From NCBI RefSeq assembly GCF_019175385.1, contig NC_083346.1, forward strand, positions 87,806,543 through 87,870,542: 64,000 nt of DNA, in the 5' to 3' direction. Below the pieces are notes generated by a model. That model had not been told where the DNA came from. It made no database searches and worked only from the letters and a program-made list of their open reading frames with translations. This document shows, piece by piece, positions 45,683 to 57,156 of the stretch (positions are counted from its first letter, which is position 1; every line of letters begins with the position of its first letter). A program made the translations under genes and the position numbers. The DNA comes from Lycium barbarum. Lineage: Eukaryota > Streptophyta > Magnoliopsida > Solanales > Solanaceae.

Positions 45683-46900
45683 TATCTCTTGATTGTGTTA
45701 AAGGATTTCTGACAATCCTCCGTCCATTTAATTGGAGCATCTTTCTTGAGGAGTTTGAGAATTGGTTCTATGATTACTGTGGACTAAGCAATGAAGCGTC
45801 CAATGTAATCCAACCTTTCTAAGAAGCTCATGACCTCTTTCTTTGTTCTTGGAGGTTGGAGTTCTTGAATTGCTTTGATCTTTGTGGGATCCAACTCAAT
45901 ACCACGACGACTGACTATGAATCCTAGTAATTTCCCAGTAGGCACTCAAAATGCGCATTTTGCAGGATTCAACTTCAAGACGTACTTGCGGAGTCTGTCG
46001 AAGAATTTTCTTAAGTGCTCAAGATGATCCTCATCTACTTGAGACTTGATGACGACATTGTCCACATATACCTCAATCTCTCTATGCATCATATCATGAA
46101 AAATGAAGGTCATCGCCCTTATGTAAGTAGCGTCGGCATTCTTAAGCCCAACAGGCATTACACAGTAATGGTATGCTCCCTATGGTATGATGAATGCCAT
46201 CTTTTGAGCATTTTCTTCATCTATCAGTATCTGATGATAGCCCGCGTAACAATCCACAAAAGATTGCACTCAAGCTTGGCGCATTTATCAATGAGTATGT
46301 GAATGTACGGGAGTGGGAGATTATTCTTTGGGCTAGCGTGGTTAAGATCACGATAGTCCACACAAAATCCTTATTTTTCAATCTTTCTTTGGTACCGGGA
46401 CTATGTTTGCTAACCATGTCGAGTACTCTGTCACCTCAAGAACTCCCGACTGAATCTGTTTCTCTACTTCTTCTTTGATTCGGATGCAGATATCAGGCTT
46501 TGGCTGCCTGATTTTCTATTTTACTAGGGCAAACCCTTCAAGGATCGGCAAGCTATGGGCAACAATGTTCATACTCAAACCCGGCATATCGGCATATTAC
46601 CAAGCAAAAACATCTTCAAATTCTTTCAACAAAGTACGATACCCTTCTTTCTCAATTTCTGTCAAATGTACACTTATTCTAGTTTCCTGAACTAACTCTT
46701 CCTTTCCTAGATTAACTGCCTCTGTTTTCTCTAGGTTTGGCATTGGTTTGTTCTCGTATTTTTCTTCGACACCTATCAACCTCTCTGGTTCAGTTATATC
46801 TTCTTCTTGATCGTTGATTTGTTCATCGTTGTTTTTTCTTGTTTCGTAACATGTCATGACATTATTTGTGGCCTCTGTATTATTACCATTACACAAAATA
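45683..46900 (-). pseudogene. pol: Ogre/Tat reverse transcriptase, broken, with YVDN active site (minus strand)
   Basis: Read from 46896 down: an acidic Tat-type linker, then SVHLTEIEKEGYRTLLKEF and EDVFAW marking the start of RT. The middle is frame-broken (46160-46560). The core resumes at 45946-46158 with MPVGLKNADATYIRAMTFIF, then EIEVYVDNVVIKS. The catalytic pair is Asp-Asn instead of Asp-Asp, consistent with a G-to-A change. After a stop the connection domain continues (LLGFIVSRRGIELDPTKIKA, then KWTEDCQKSFNTIKRY) to 45683, where the Tekay element interrupts RNase H. The remainder lies at 35116-36288. Confidence 0.88.
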
Positions 46901-47170
46901 ACACGGTTATCAATCAGGTAAAAGAAAAAATATGTATTTATACATAATTATATATATTTATAAGGGTAAACTAAAGCAATTTTTTCTTATGGTAAACTTT
47001 GAGGCGTTTTCATTGAATTTTAAAAGAGATATACAAATTGTGGTCCTGAATCAGAATGGAACATCAAGCCATTTCTGTTATTAAACAACATGTAATAAGA
47101 AACATGAAAAGGCGACAAGCCGGGCCTCAAAGCCGACTTTTGCCTTTTTTAAAAAAAATGTGCATTCTTT
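46897..47170 (-). other. Ogre/Tat linker between protease and RT, possible intron
   Basis: About 270 bp, A/T-rich with stops in all minus frames, between the protease/G-patch part and RT. Ogre elements are known to have an intron at this position. Splice sites could not be fixed here. Confidence 0.5.
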
Positions 47171-48560
47171 CTATCGCAGAGTGAAGAGCGGGGTAGAAGT
47201 CCATCCACTTGTTGTTTCCCCCAGCTCAGCTCGGCGAATATCCAATGCTTCGAAGCATTCTTTAATGATGGTTGCGCATTCCTTTGCCCAAAACAACGTC
47301 CTTAAACCCTCTTCTGGATCTTTGTTGTTGTGACTCAATGGGCATGCTGTGCAGAACTGGTATAGATGAGGGAACGACTTTCTTATTTCAACGGGACCTC
47401 TTGGTCCATATTCTGCTTCTTCCTCTTCTGCCTCACATGGCTCGTATCCAACCCCAAATCGATATTTCTTATTTTTAATACTCACTGGTTCTTTGATTCC
47501 TTGTAAGTTCTTTCCCAGACCTTTCTCGGGCTCAAACCCACTCCTTATCATAGTTGTAGCAACCATTTTGTAGACCAGTGGATAGGAATATCTTTTTCAT
47601 CTCCCCTATGGTTTATCATGGCTAGTTAAACAGTGTGAAAATCAGCACCAACTGGTGACTTCTCTATGACTGGTACAAAGTTGTCCAGATAGGTGTGGAT
47701 ACTACCTTTACCGTGAATCACAACTTTCTGATCATCCCATATGAATTTAAGAGACTGGTGTAGCGAAGATGCTGTAACTCTAGCGGCGTGCAACCAGGGT
47801 TGTCCCAATAATAAGCTATAGCTTATTTTGATATCCATGATGATGAACTCCACCACGAACTTTGCGGGACCCATTTATATGTGTAGATCTATTTCTCTAA
47901 TTGGGTAGCTAGTTGCAATATCATAAGTTTTTACATTCGTTCAACTCTGGCGGATTTTGCCAATATCATACTCAAGTTGTTTCAAAGTCGTCACAGGGCA
48001 TACATTCAACCCAGCCCCTTCATCAATTAGCACTTGAGGGATAATCTTGTCGTGTTATTTGACTGTTATATGAAGGCCTTATTGTGGGTCTTACCCTTTC
48101 TTGGCAATTCGTCATCAGAAAATGATAGCCTATGCGCTCTTACAACATACCCTACAATCTCGACAAATATTTCACTTATAGTGCTGGCATGTATTCAGAA
48201 TTCATCCAAAGCTTTAATTAAGGCTAACCGATATTGAGACGAACTGAGTAATAATCACATTACTGCTATCCTGGCAGGAGTCTTATGCAGGTGCTCAATA
48301 ATTGAATAATCCTTGACTAGAATTGGCCTCAAAAAGTTTTTAGCTTCGTTTTCAGTGACTGGTCTTTTCTGAGGGTTTTCACGACACGGTGCTTCGAGCA
48401 CAGGCTCTTCTGGAGCATAACATCTTCTAGAACTGGTCATACCCTGAACCACAACAGCTATGTCTTTTTCTTTATTGACCATTGTCAGATGCTGTGGTTT
48501 GATCACAAAGGGTGCATTCTCAATTGCATGTGATGTTTTGAGTATGAACGACTCATTCTA
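47171..48560 (-). pseudogene. pro: Ogre/Tat gag-protease linker, protease and G-patch region, broken (minus strand)
   Basis: Read from 48560 down. 48255-48506 has the Tat linker SSRRCYAPEEPVLEAPCREN, KRPVTENEAKNFLRPI and KDYSIIEHLHKTPARIAV. The protease body around 47880-48250 is interrupted and its catalytic triad could not be read in one frame. Its C-terminal part is clear at 47626-47874 (MDIKISYSLLLGQPWLHAAR, SSLHQSLKFIWDDQKVVIHG). A glycine-rich G-patch-like block, MIRSGFEPEKGLGKNLQGI, begins a 131-codon frame at 47566, ending in STPLFTLR just before the putative intron. This order is characteristic of Tat/Ogre elements. Confidence 0.85.
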
Positions 48561-49660
48561 ATTCGAGCGACTATTAAGGGATATTTGAGGACGAAGGGCA
48601 ATTTCTTGGCTACAACAAATGTCTCAGATTTCTTTGCCAAAGGGCTTAACAGTTCTTTTCGCTCTTGTAAAGACAATGAGGTGACAGTGCTTTCAAACCC
48701 TTCAATATTTGGCTGAATTATCGCAGTGCTCTCTTGCTATTCCTCACCTATTTCTATCATGTGAATTTGGTTCCCTCCATGTTTCAAAAGAGGATTTGTG
48801 TCTACATTTGGAGGTGTTGGTTCCAGGATAAGCTCATGATTGTCAATCATATCTTATAGGTTTATGCAATAGTCGGTGGTATGGCCAACTTGGTTAGAAT
48901 GATAGGCGCAAGTGCAATCTGTCCTGTACCATCAATCTATTAGCAGGTTTTGGTGAAACAACACTCATTCGCCTAACGTCTCTTAGTTTGACAAACAAAC
49001 TAGCCCTTGATTCTAGTAAAGGAGTGAATATTCTCATAGGTTTCTGTTGCAGTGCCTCATAAGTTTGCTGGGGGAGACTGGTTCTGGAAAGTTTGGTTTT
49101 GTGGAGATTGGTTATTGGGTGCTGACATTCGATACATTTGGTCGCGGAGCTCGGTTGCTAGGTGCTGGTATTTGGTAATTTGGTTGTGGATTTTAGTATC
49201 CAGGTCGTATGTACCACAGACATTGGGCTATATTGGGGTGAAGTGGTTGTATAGCTGGTTGGTGGAGGTGATTGGCAGTTATCTTGATTTTTGTCGTTTA
49301 TTTCCTTTCATCGGCTTTTGGGCTAGTAGTTCTAGAAACATAGGCTATATCTTCTCTCTTCTTTTTGCCACACATGGCACCAGACGCACCTGATCTGTTT
49401 AGTATACTAAAAATCCTGCCGGTCTTGAGGCCATATTTAATATCCTCCCCAGCGGCTACTAAATCTTCAAAGGAACTCCCTTTCATGGTTATCATTTTGT
49501 CAAAACAATTAGCTTCTTGGTACCGTATAACTGCAGCTACTAGCTCAGCTTCAGTCATAGGTGGCTGCACATGTGCCACCTCATCTCTCTAGCGTCTAGC
49601 ATATTCTCTGTAATTTCAAAGGAAAGCACCTGTTTCTGCAAGCTGAAGAGTTGACAACTG
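48561..49660 (-). pseudogene. gag: Ogre/Tat gag, C-terminal part, degenerate (minus strand)
   Basis: 49298-49579 is recognisable Tat gag: HVQPPMTEAELVAAVIRYQE, then KMITMKGSSFEDLVAAGEDI and YGLKTGRIFSIL. It aligns with the gag at 12760-12940. The text just upstream, NYREYARR-stop-RDE, is the Tat REYAxRWRE motif with Trp changed to a stop. From 49290 to 48561 the expected Pro/Gln-rich region is too decayed to read in one frame. The left end runs into the protease linker. Confidence 0.8.
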
Positions 49661-50551
49661 AAGAGCAGTGTTCAACCTTTTCACAAATCTCCTAACCCTC
49701 TCCTCCTCAGTAGGCACAAGTTGGAGGGCATAGCGAGACAACGAATGGAACTGAGTTTGCTAAGCAGCCACAAACAGATTACCCTGCTCAATATTACTGA
49801 ATTCATCATGCTTGCGGTCCCTTAAAGTATGAGAAACATACTTGTCTAGGAACACTTGCTAAAAATGAGTCCATGTCAACGGAGGCGACCCCGCTGGCCT
49901 GTACTCTACAAAAGCCCTCTACCATAACTTGGCATCACCAAAGAGCTGGAAGGTCACAAACTCCACACCATACTTATTCACTGCCCCCATCTTATGGATC
50001 CTATCGTGACAGTCCATGATGAACTCATAAGCATCCTCAACCTCAGTGCCAAAGAACTCTGCAGGCTTCATTTTAGTGAACCTCCAGAACAGATCATGCT
50101 CATCCCCTGTCAATACTGGACCTTCCACTGGCCTAGGAAACACCTCCAGTCCTAGAGCCTCATCCAAACGAGGAGCCACAACTGCAGCATGCTGTAACCC
50201 TGGAGCAAGAACTCCGCCTGAAGGTAGATCACTCACTCTGGCACCCTGAGCACCTGGAATAGCTTGTAACACACCTGCCTCTGTCAACCCATTCGGCAGT
50301 TTCAACACTCGAACCATAACGTCTGACAATATCGGAGGGGCTATAATGTGTGGATGAGATGGTGCTGCTACAAAATCTGCTGCCTTACTTGGAATTATCT
50401 GAGGCTCAGGGGAGCTAGCACAGCCCTGACCAGCGACAGGAGCCCTGCCCTTTGCTGGTGCTGCTGCTCCCCTACCTCTACCTGGCCTAGCTTCCACCAT
50501 GAACTGCAGCCCTAGTGGCCTGCGCTGGTACCTCATTTGTTGCTGCCGCAC
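49661..50551 (-). pseudogene. gag: Gag of a different gypsy element, N-terminal part (minus strand)
   Basis: Open from 50551 to 49919, then continuing with Trp-to-stop changes. The N-terminus is Ala/Pro/Gly-rich with a basic RPGRGRGAAAPAKGRAP patch. The gag domain reads KMKPAEFFGTEVEDAYEFIM, then YGVEFVTFQLFGDAKLW, PLTWTHF, YALQLVPTEEERVRRFVKR. This is chromovirus-like, not Tat-like, and it follows its own primer site and LTR. Near 49660 the reading changes to Tat gag. The start is uncertain; an ATG at 50551 is the first in this frame. Confidence 0.75.
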
Positions 50552-50672
50552 GAGTCCTCACCATCTATGAGAAAATAGAAAGAAAAGTCAAATCCCAATT
50601 TGAATCATCCATATACCAATTGGAATGAAGTAGCACGAAAGAAAGAAAGAATTTGAATTTTCCTAGTGTACT

Positions 50673-50726
50673 GTAGCCTCTCGAAGATAAGTACAGACGT
50701 CTCCGTACCGATCCGTAAGACTCTAC
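50673..50726 (-). promoter_or_regulatory. Leader stem-loop with AGACGTCT palindrome
   Basis: On the minus strand GTAG-AG-TCTT pairs with (C)GAGA-GG-CTAC, with weaker pairing inside. The loop holds GTAC ... AGACGTCT ... GTAC, with the palindrome at 50695-50702. It is 39 nt from the primer site, the same place as in the other elements but with a different palindrome. Confidence 0.55.
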
Positions 50727-50764
50727 TAGACATGTACTTGTACAACGAGATCGACAAACCTAGG

Positions 50765-50776
50765 GCTCTGATACCA
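50765..50776 (-). other. Primer-binding site, tRNA-Met type
   Basis: TGGTATCAGAGC on the minus strand, four bases from the LTR end. Perfect match to the canonical site. Confidence 0.9.
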
Positions 50777-50780
50777 GCTT

Positions 50781-52259
50781 TGTCATGACCCACGTAGCCG
50801 TGAGTAGCACCCACACAAATTCCGTAGTGGGTGAACCATTTACTTAACCAACCATCCAATCGATTACCAATTACTTAACCACTTTTAGATAAATCAAGGA
50901 TATAACAAAATAATAATCACCCAAACATCTAGTCATGCCATAAATAAATAACTAATATGGAAGTCTAACTATTACAACCCCAAAATTTGAAAGTCATCGT
51001 ACAAGGACTCTAAAACTTAAACTGTCTAAGAAATAACGACTTTCTGAAATAACATAAATAATGTCTGGAAGGAAAATAGACATCAATGAGAGAAGATCTT
51101 CAGGTGGCTTGGCATGGATAGAAGCTCACCCTCAAATCTGTGGGAAACTGGCTTCACGCCAAATATGAGGCCTGGTAGATGTCTCTGGATCGCAATCTAC
51201 ACTCAAAGAATGCAGTAAGGTAGTATCAGTACAAACACTATGTATCGGTAGATATCATAGGCCGACTAAGATTAGTATCATGCATACAATCACAAAATCA
51301 CTAGAATAGACAGATAGTCACAACAACACATAACCACTAGAAATTATCAACAAGAATGATCCCACCGAAATAAGATAAGTCCACACAAACAACAATTAAT
51401 AAAAGTAACTCAACCCGTTTAATCACCAACACAACCGTAACTCACGAAATATCTCAACTCTATCACATATCCATACACACATGCTAAATGATATTGTTTG
51501 CTCAAATAGCCATGAGATGTAGGGGACCCATGGTGTCCATGTACCACTCGCTCCGGAACCGACCTTGAATCACGAGCACATAACTAGGCCACATCCTCAC
51601 CCCTTGTCAAATGTGCCTTTTCATATTCATATTATCTTTCTCATCACAATGTATTTTCGTTCCACAATCAATAAGGAATATGGACAATTAATGAATCAAT
51701 ATCATGGAACATAAGTCACCATGCCACAAGTCATATCAAGACTCAAGAATCAATTCATCAATAGTATGAATAAGGGATTACTCCAAGTCAACGATAAGAG
51801 TATTCATTAACTTTTTCTTTATCATAATATTATAATCGTTCATCGCATAATCAATCAATCAATATCAAACTTAGGAATTTCCAACCACATTTTATGTGCG
51901 AAGCCCTTTCATGTTTTCTCCTATCAATTTCATAACATATACAATCAACTAATCAAATTCTAATTCAAGTAGACCGTAACCTACCTAAACACCGAACTGG
52001 AACAATGTGAGCTATTCCACGGGAGCCTTTCTTTCTGCAACGCCTCGAAACATTCAAAGTCTAGAAATATAGCGCTACATAAGTATTCAAATCATCTACT
52101 CAAACAATACAACAATTGGATAAAAGAACCCAACTACTTCTACCATTTTTAAATTGGTGCACTATCACTAGGTGTGAATTTATCATGAAATCAACCCCAC
52201 TGATCATACTATTCCATTTCATGGGTTTCTAATCAGTGCAACCCTTTTACAAGCAGTTT
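50781..52259 (-). mobile_element. LTR of the element carrying the gag at 49661-50551 (minus strand, probably truncated)
   Basis: The inner end, TGTCATGACCCACG, is adjacent to the primer site. About 1.48 kb is present, with no second copy in the window to compare. The outer end at 52259 does not show the expected CA terminus and meets a different LTR, so U3 may be missing. No gene lies inside. Confidence 0.65.
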
Positions 52260-53330
52260 TGTCACGACCTAAACGATGAGTCGTGACATGAGTGTCTGAC
52301 CGCTAGTGACCAAACACTCCTATACTCATATATGAACCATACTGAACACCAAGGGCCCATAAGTGACTTAGACTGATCTCAAACTGCCTCATAAAGGGGT
52401 GACATAATGAACTCTGTACATTTACATACATACAAGGTGAAGGAGCAGCGCAAGTTGACTAGGTCGCTACATATACTGTACATAAAAGAATAGGATCCAA
52501 CAAGGCTACATCATCTGACACACACATACATCTGTCTACAGACCTCTACTAGAATATCAAACTGTAGAAAGGATGGGACAGGGCCCCGTCATACCCATAT
52601 GCTTATACATATCCAAAAGAATGTCATACCAAAACAGACTGTAGCTCCAGATCAAATGGAGCGCACCAAGTACTGCTGGATGTAGAGGTCCTACAGAGCT
52701 GGACCACCTGTCTGTCTACCTGAACCTGCGGGCATGAACGCAGCCCCCCGAGCAATAAGGGAGTCAGTACGGATAATGTTCTGAGTATGTCAGGCATAAG
52801 AGCAACATAAGTATAAACATGAGAATCATGTACAAAATCTGGAATTCAAAGCTAAACTAATTGTCTGCATAGATTTATATGACAAAGTTTCTGTATAGCT
52901 GACAATGCCTTTGTGGGCGCATAATTTGCATGTTCTCAATGATAATCATGCTCATGTATATAAATATAGGTCATAGTGCTGACGAACGTTCAGCCCGATC
53001 CATTTATCATATAATAGTGCCGAGGAACGTACGACCCAATCCATATATCATCATCGAGGTGCACCAGCTGATCAAGTGGTAATGCGTATATAACGCCTAT
53101 CACTTTCCCCATACCCCATATACATATAATATTCGCGTATATAATTCCTTCTGGTCACGGTTCAATATACATATGAATATATGAAAGCAATGTATGTATA
53201 AAATGAGTACATAAAACTCTCAGAGTGACAAATGGTCGTACTATCTCCGATGAACATATTTTTAGCTAACATCATCAATATAAGAAATCGCAAGACCCAT
53301 GAACAGAAGGAACAATTATACGAGGTGTAG
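52260..53330 (-). mobile_element. Tekay LTR fragment, same family as 21376-23531 (minus strand)
   Basis: From TGTCACGACCTAAACGATGA it follows 21376-22390 (shared AAACACTCC, ACTGAACA, GGCCCATAA, GTCAGTACGGATAATGT). It is cut at 53330 where the array LTR begins. Only the LTR end portion remains, with no adjacent primer site, so it is a fragment rather than a clean solo LTR. Confidence 0.75.
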
Positions 53331-55062
53331 TGTCACACCCAGACCTTACTAAGGTGTGACGGGCACCTGACCCTTATTTAGGGCCGAGCGAACCCTCAGA
53401 CTTCTTCTGTACAGAAAATCACATCAAACTTCTTAAATCGAAAAAGGTAAAATGCATAGTAAATTTGTTTTTTCTTCAGAAAGTATTCTTTGAAGCCGAA
53501 CGGATCCACAATCATACAGAATTCAGTACAATATATCACAGACTGACAAATCGGCTGACGGAGCCGCTTACAGACTGACAACCAACACCCACGACACTGT
53601 CTGCAATCTCTAACATAAGTCCAGAACCATAACATACCAACTCTGACACGACAGCACTCCAGGAGCAATTGGAGCTTACCAACTCCGCTGGATCATCTCT
53701 TGTAATAACTTCAGCTCATCTGGGAGTACCAGCGCGGCATGAAACGCAGCCCCCGAAGAACAGGGGGTCAGTACGGAAAATGTACCGAGTATGTAAAGCG
53801 AAAATGTCACAAGTATAATCAAAATCCGAACCAGAAGTACAGAAATATAACGAACAGAATCGAACCCAAATCCGAAATGGACATACAGAGTTTGGCTGGC
53901 AGAATCATCGTACAGATCTGGGGCACAAAATGTGACTGACATGATCATAATTAGAGCCAGAGGTACAGAATGTAAGGTCCGGATCAGATCATCAGAAGTG
54001 TAACATACAAAGACGTGATTCAACCGGACAGACAGAAGTATACCGGACAGAATCATAATCTAGACAGACGGACCGAATTATAATCCAGACGGACGGACAG
54101 AATTATGATCCAGACGGACGGACAGAGTCATAATCCAGACGGACAGACAGAATCCTAATCCAGACGGACGGGAAAAATCATAATCCAGACGGACGGACAG
54201 AATCATATCATAATCCAATCAGACAGACAGAATCATAATAGGGCACAGGAACGTGGTCGCCACTCCTGCCTTTGGCGCCACAACATATCACATTTCAGAA
54301 GATTTCATATCTTCGAACGTCTCCGTCACATAACACATCATATCATAACCACGGTAACCCCAGGGACAGATCACTCGCCGGGGATTGAATTCTTACCTTT
54401 TCATCCAAACTTCTTCACTTGGCTAAGGTCTCAAATTGGTGAAACAAGCCCTCCATCTTCCAAAACAACTCCAACATGTTGTAGAGGACCCTTGAATTGG
54501 TAGGAATACAACAAGAAAATATTTTTTGGGACAAACTTTCAAGAGACAAAAATTGGAGACCGTGGCCGAAATTGGCCCTTTGGTTTTCTCCTTGTTCTTT
54601 CCTTTTTCTCTCAAGTTTTCATGAACCTTCTCAAGGAATATGATGAATTTTAATCCATGTGCCATATTTATTAAGAGGTCATGTGCATGGCACATGCCTA
54701 TCTTATTTTATTTTCCTTTCTTCTTTTCTAGAAATTTCTTCAATTTATAGCAAGGATGACTTATTTGCCATCCTTCTTCTTTTTTTTTGGAATTTTCATG
54801 AAACTCTTGTAAGATTCCCATTTTGCCCCTCGACTTTTCTCAATATTACTATTTTTCCCCTAACCTTCCACATTATTTTCATTGGCCATTTTGCAAATTC
54901 CTCTTTTTACCCTTGGCCTTTCCCAACATTTTCATACTACCACTGTTCATGAATAATATTCCAAACAACTCGTACATTAAAATCATCCTTGACAATGACC
55001 TTGTCCTTAACTTGCCACGACTTTCTCGAATTATCCGAACGTACGAAATACGGGATATAACA
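53331..55062 (-). mobile_element. Array LTR 1, 3' LTR with internal deletion (minus strand)
   Basis: Left end TGTCACACCC, right end TATAACA next to a polypurine tract. Relative to LTR 3 it lacks about 1.8 kb (join near 54384 corresponds to 61160 and 62987). It keeps both termini, the GACGGACGGACAGAAT minisatellite (53985-54240) and a TATA box (CTATAAATTG on the minus strand, 54741-54750). It lies downstream of the internal region at 55063-57262 and upstream of nothing from its own family. Confidence 0.87.
53985..54240 (-). repeat. LTR minisatellite, CAGACGGACGGACAGAATCA type
   Basis: About eight units of roughly 25-29 bp. Equivalent arrays are at 57956-58170 and 60804-61018. Units vary mainly in AATTAT or AATCATAAT tails. 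Confidence 0.85.
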
Positions 55063-55099
55063 TTCTCCCCCCCTTTAGAACATTCGTCCTCGAATGTTC
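55063..55099 (-). promoter_or_regulatory. Polypurine tract and adjoining inverted repeat of the non-autonomous element
   Basis: On the minus strand, arms GAACATTCG and CGAATGTTC around AGGA (55078-55099) precede TAAAGGGGGGGAGAA at the LTR start. It is identical in arms and loop to the copy in the Tekay element at 23547-23568, although this element has no coding region. Confidence 0.9.
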
Positions 55100-56510
55100 A
55101 ACTAATCTCATGAGGTCTTGTAGCACTTCGGGGGTCCCGTTTGTGGTCACTCTTTTCTTTGTGCCCATACCTTATCCTTCACCTCATTCTCCTTGACCTC
55201 TACGCAAATCCTCGGTTTATGTCATAGGTTTCCCTTCTGGTACTTAAGAATATGGTAATCCCTTTTGGTCTAACATAATATGGTCTCCCCCCCCCCCCCT
55301 TTTAGGGGCTCCTTATAGGGTCTCGTAACCCTTCGAGGAGGTTCCTTTCTTCCCTTCAAACTCCTTTTCAACGTTACAATTGCCATCAACGTCTTTTGCC
55401 TCTTGTCACACTCCTCGGTACTTACAACGTTGTCGTAACACCACGTCATATCAAATAGATTCATAACTGGGGTCGGACGCGCAGAAGCATATCGGACAGA
55501 AACGTAATCAAGTTCAGAAGTACAGGGGCATAATAAACAGAGTCTCATCAAATCAGAGGCGCAGAAGTATAATAGACAGAGTTTTGATTAGAATCAGACC
55601 ACTTCTACTAAGGCTTCCGTGATTTACGAAAATTTCCTTGTCGACATTTCATTACTCACCTTGATCATTGTACCATGAATTATTTCATCAAAACCTGTTC
55701 GCTCATTCATAAACTAGTTCGTCAAATTGCTACACAAATAGTTTTATGTATCGTTTGTTGACTCTCTCGAAGATCCTTCTTATTCACATTTCTTGTCCTT
55801 CATCTTTTCTAATATCCATACTCATTTTCTTTTCCAGATGTCGTCACACTAGACTAACTTACAATGTAATCAGGGTTTGTCTATTCCTTGACAACATTCC
55901 TTGTCGTAGTCGCGATTCCTTTGGTTTCGCTTGTTTAAGTCAATTTTCAACCCTCACACACTTTTCTCTCATTTCATATAACCATACTTCATCCTCTTCC
56001 GGAGGTTCGACTCGGTCATATTTCCTACCTTTCGCTTCCTCCTAATGTTTGACCTTTTTGCTTTTGCTTCACTTACTCTCTTTCCTTTCCAATATCATTA
56101 TACCAGAACTTTCCAAGCTTAACAGATAGAAGGAATGACAAAAGCCTACTTTATAACATTTGTACCATTTATCTCGTTATTGTTACTTGGAGCTCGGTAC
56201 CCTTATTCAATTGGTGCCTTTCGCATTCTAGCACCGGTCGCGGGGACACACGTATTCACTAGTGCAATCACAAATAAGGCATCATACGCATTCATATGTG
56301 CATACATAATTATTTTCAACTAGGCCACACATTACCTCCAAACGTTGTTCAAGCCTATTCTAATTCCAAAGCCGTAGCGTTCTTTCCGTTTCTTCTCTAA
56401 TCTATCTGATTGCGTGCTGTGTGGCCTTTCATGATCTCCAACCATCTCGTATATTCTAATCCCACTCGGGTTATTTTAACTTTCCATTCGTCTCTTATAT
56501 CGGAATATAT

Positions 56511-56627
56511 AAAATTCTTGCATACTTCCCAGGGGGATCACCCATCCTGAAATTGCTCCCACCTGAGCACGCTTAACCTCGAAACTTTGGTGGAATTCAG
56601 TGCCTTAATGCTGATATAATCACGTCC
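56511..56627 (-). ncRNA. 5S rRNA-derived sequence with candidate Pol III terminator, array copy 1
   Basis: Reading down from 56627: GGACGTGATTATATCAGCAT corresponds to the 5S 5' end, then GTTAAGCGTGCT (box A), GGATGGGTGAT (box C with one change) and CTGGGAAGT ending at 56524. Box A to box C spacing is 31 bases, as in plant 5S genes. The intermediate element is replaced. TTTT at 56511-56514 could stop Pol III, giving an RNA of about 117 nt. Transcription is inferred; the sequence is not a functional 5S rRNA. Confidence 0.82.
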
Positions 56628-56837
56628 ACTTCCGCGTATGACCTTTACTACATAATCTGTAGCCAGTCAAAGTTTTACAGATTTCGAGGCGTGTTCGTAA
56701 CACGTCCTTTCTTTCAAAATTACCATTTTACCCTTTTTCCATCTTTACTGCTCAGAGTCTATACGCGACAAATACCAACAATATCTCACAGATTATACAT
56801 GTATATGCCATACTCCAGCCAACCGGGGCCTCCATGT

Positions 56838-56965
56838 ATCGTATCATATCACATCAGACCATATCACATCATATCATGTCATATCGTATCATATCATATC
56901 GTATCATATCGTATTATATCCTATTGTGTCGTTTCATATCGCACTGTATCATATCATACCAAATC
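56838..56965 (-). repeat. TATCATATCG-type microsatellite in leader
   Basis: Diverged tandem pentamers and decamers of ATATC/ATACG between stem-loop and 5S block. The same array is at 59684-59811 and starts again near 63976. Ile-Ser-Tyr-rich frames across it are artefacts of the repeat. Confidence 0.85.
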
Positions 56966-57156
56966 ACAGCCGTACAAAGCTTCCGGTTTCAGGTAACAGA
57001 ACAAATATTTTCAGACTTGCCCTTGTAACCTTTCCATATCGTTACTTGCTCCCTTCCGTCGTATGTAAGGCTTACATATGGAATTTCATTCTCCTATGAC
57101 TTGGCTCTATCGCACGATCTATGACAGAAAGAAGGTCAACAATCCCTAGATGCCCC

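Noticed and set aside
54659..55113. Hydrophobic Phe/Pro-rich frames
   Set aside because: They lie antisense within the U3 of array LTR 1 and are explained by C/T-rich LTR sequence.
56691..57028. Ile-Ser-Tyr-rich frames, repeated at 59537-59874
   Set aside because: They arise from the ATATC/ATACG microsatellite in the non-coding leader of the array element.
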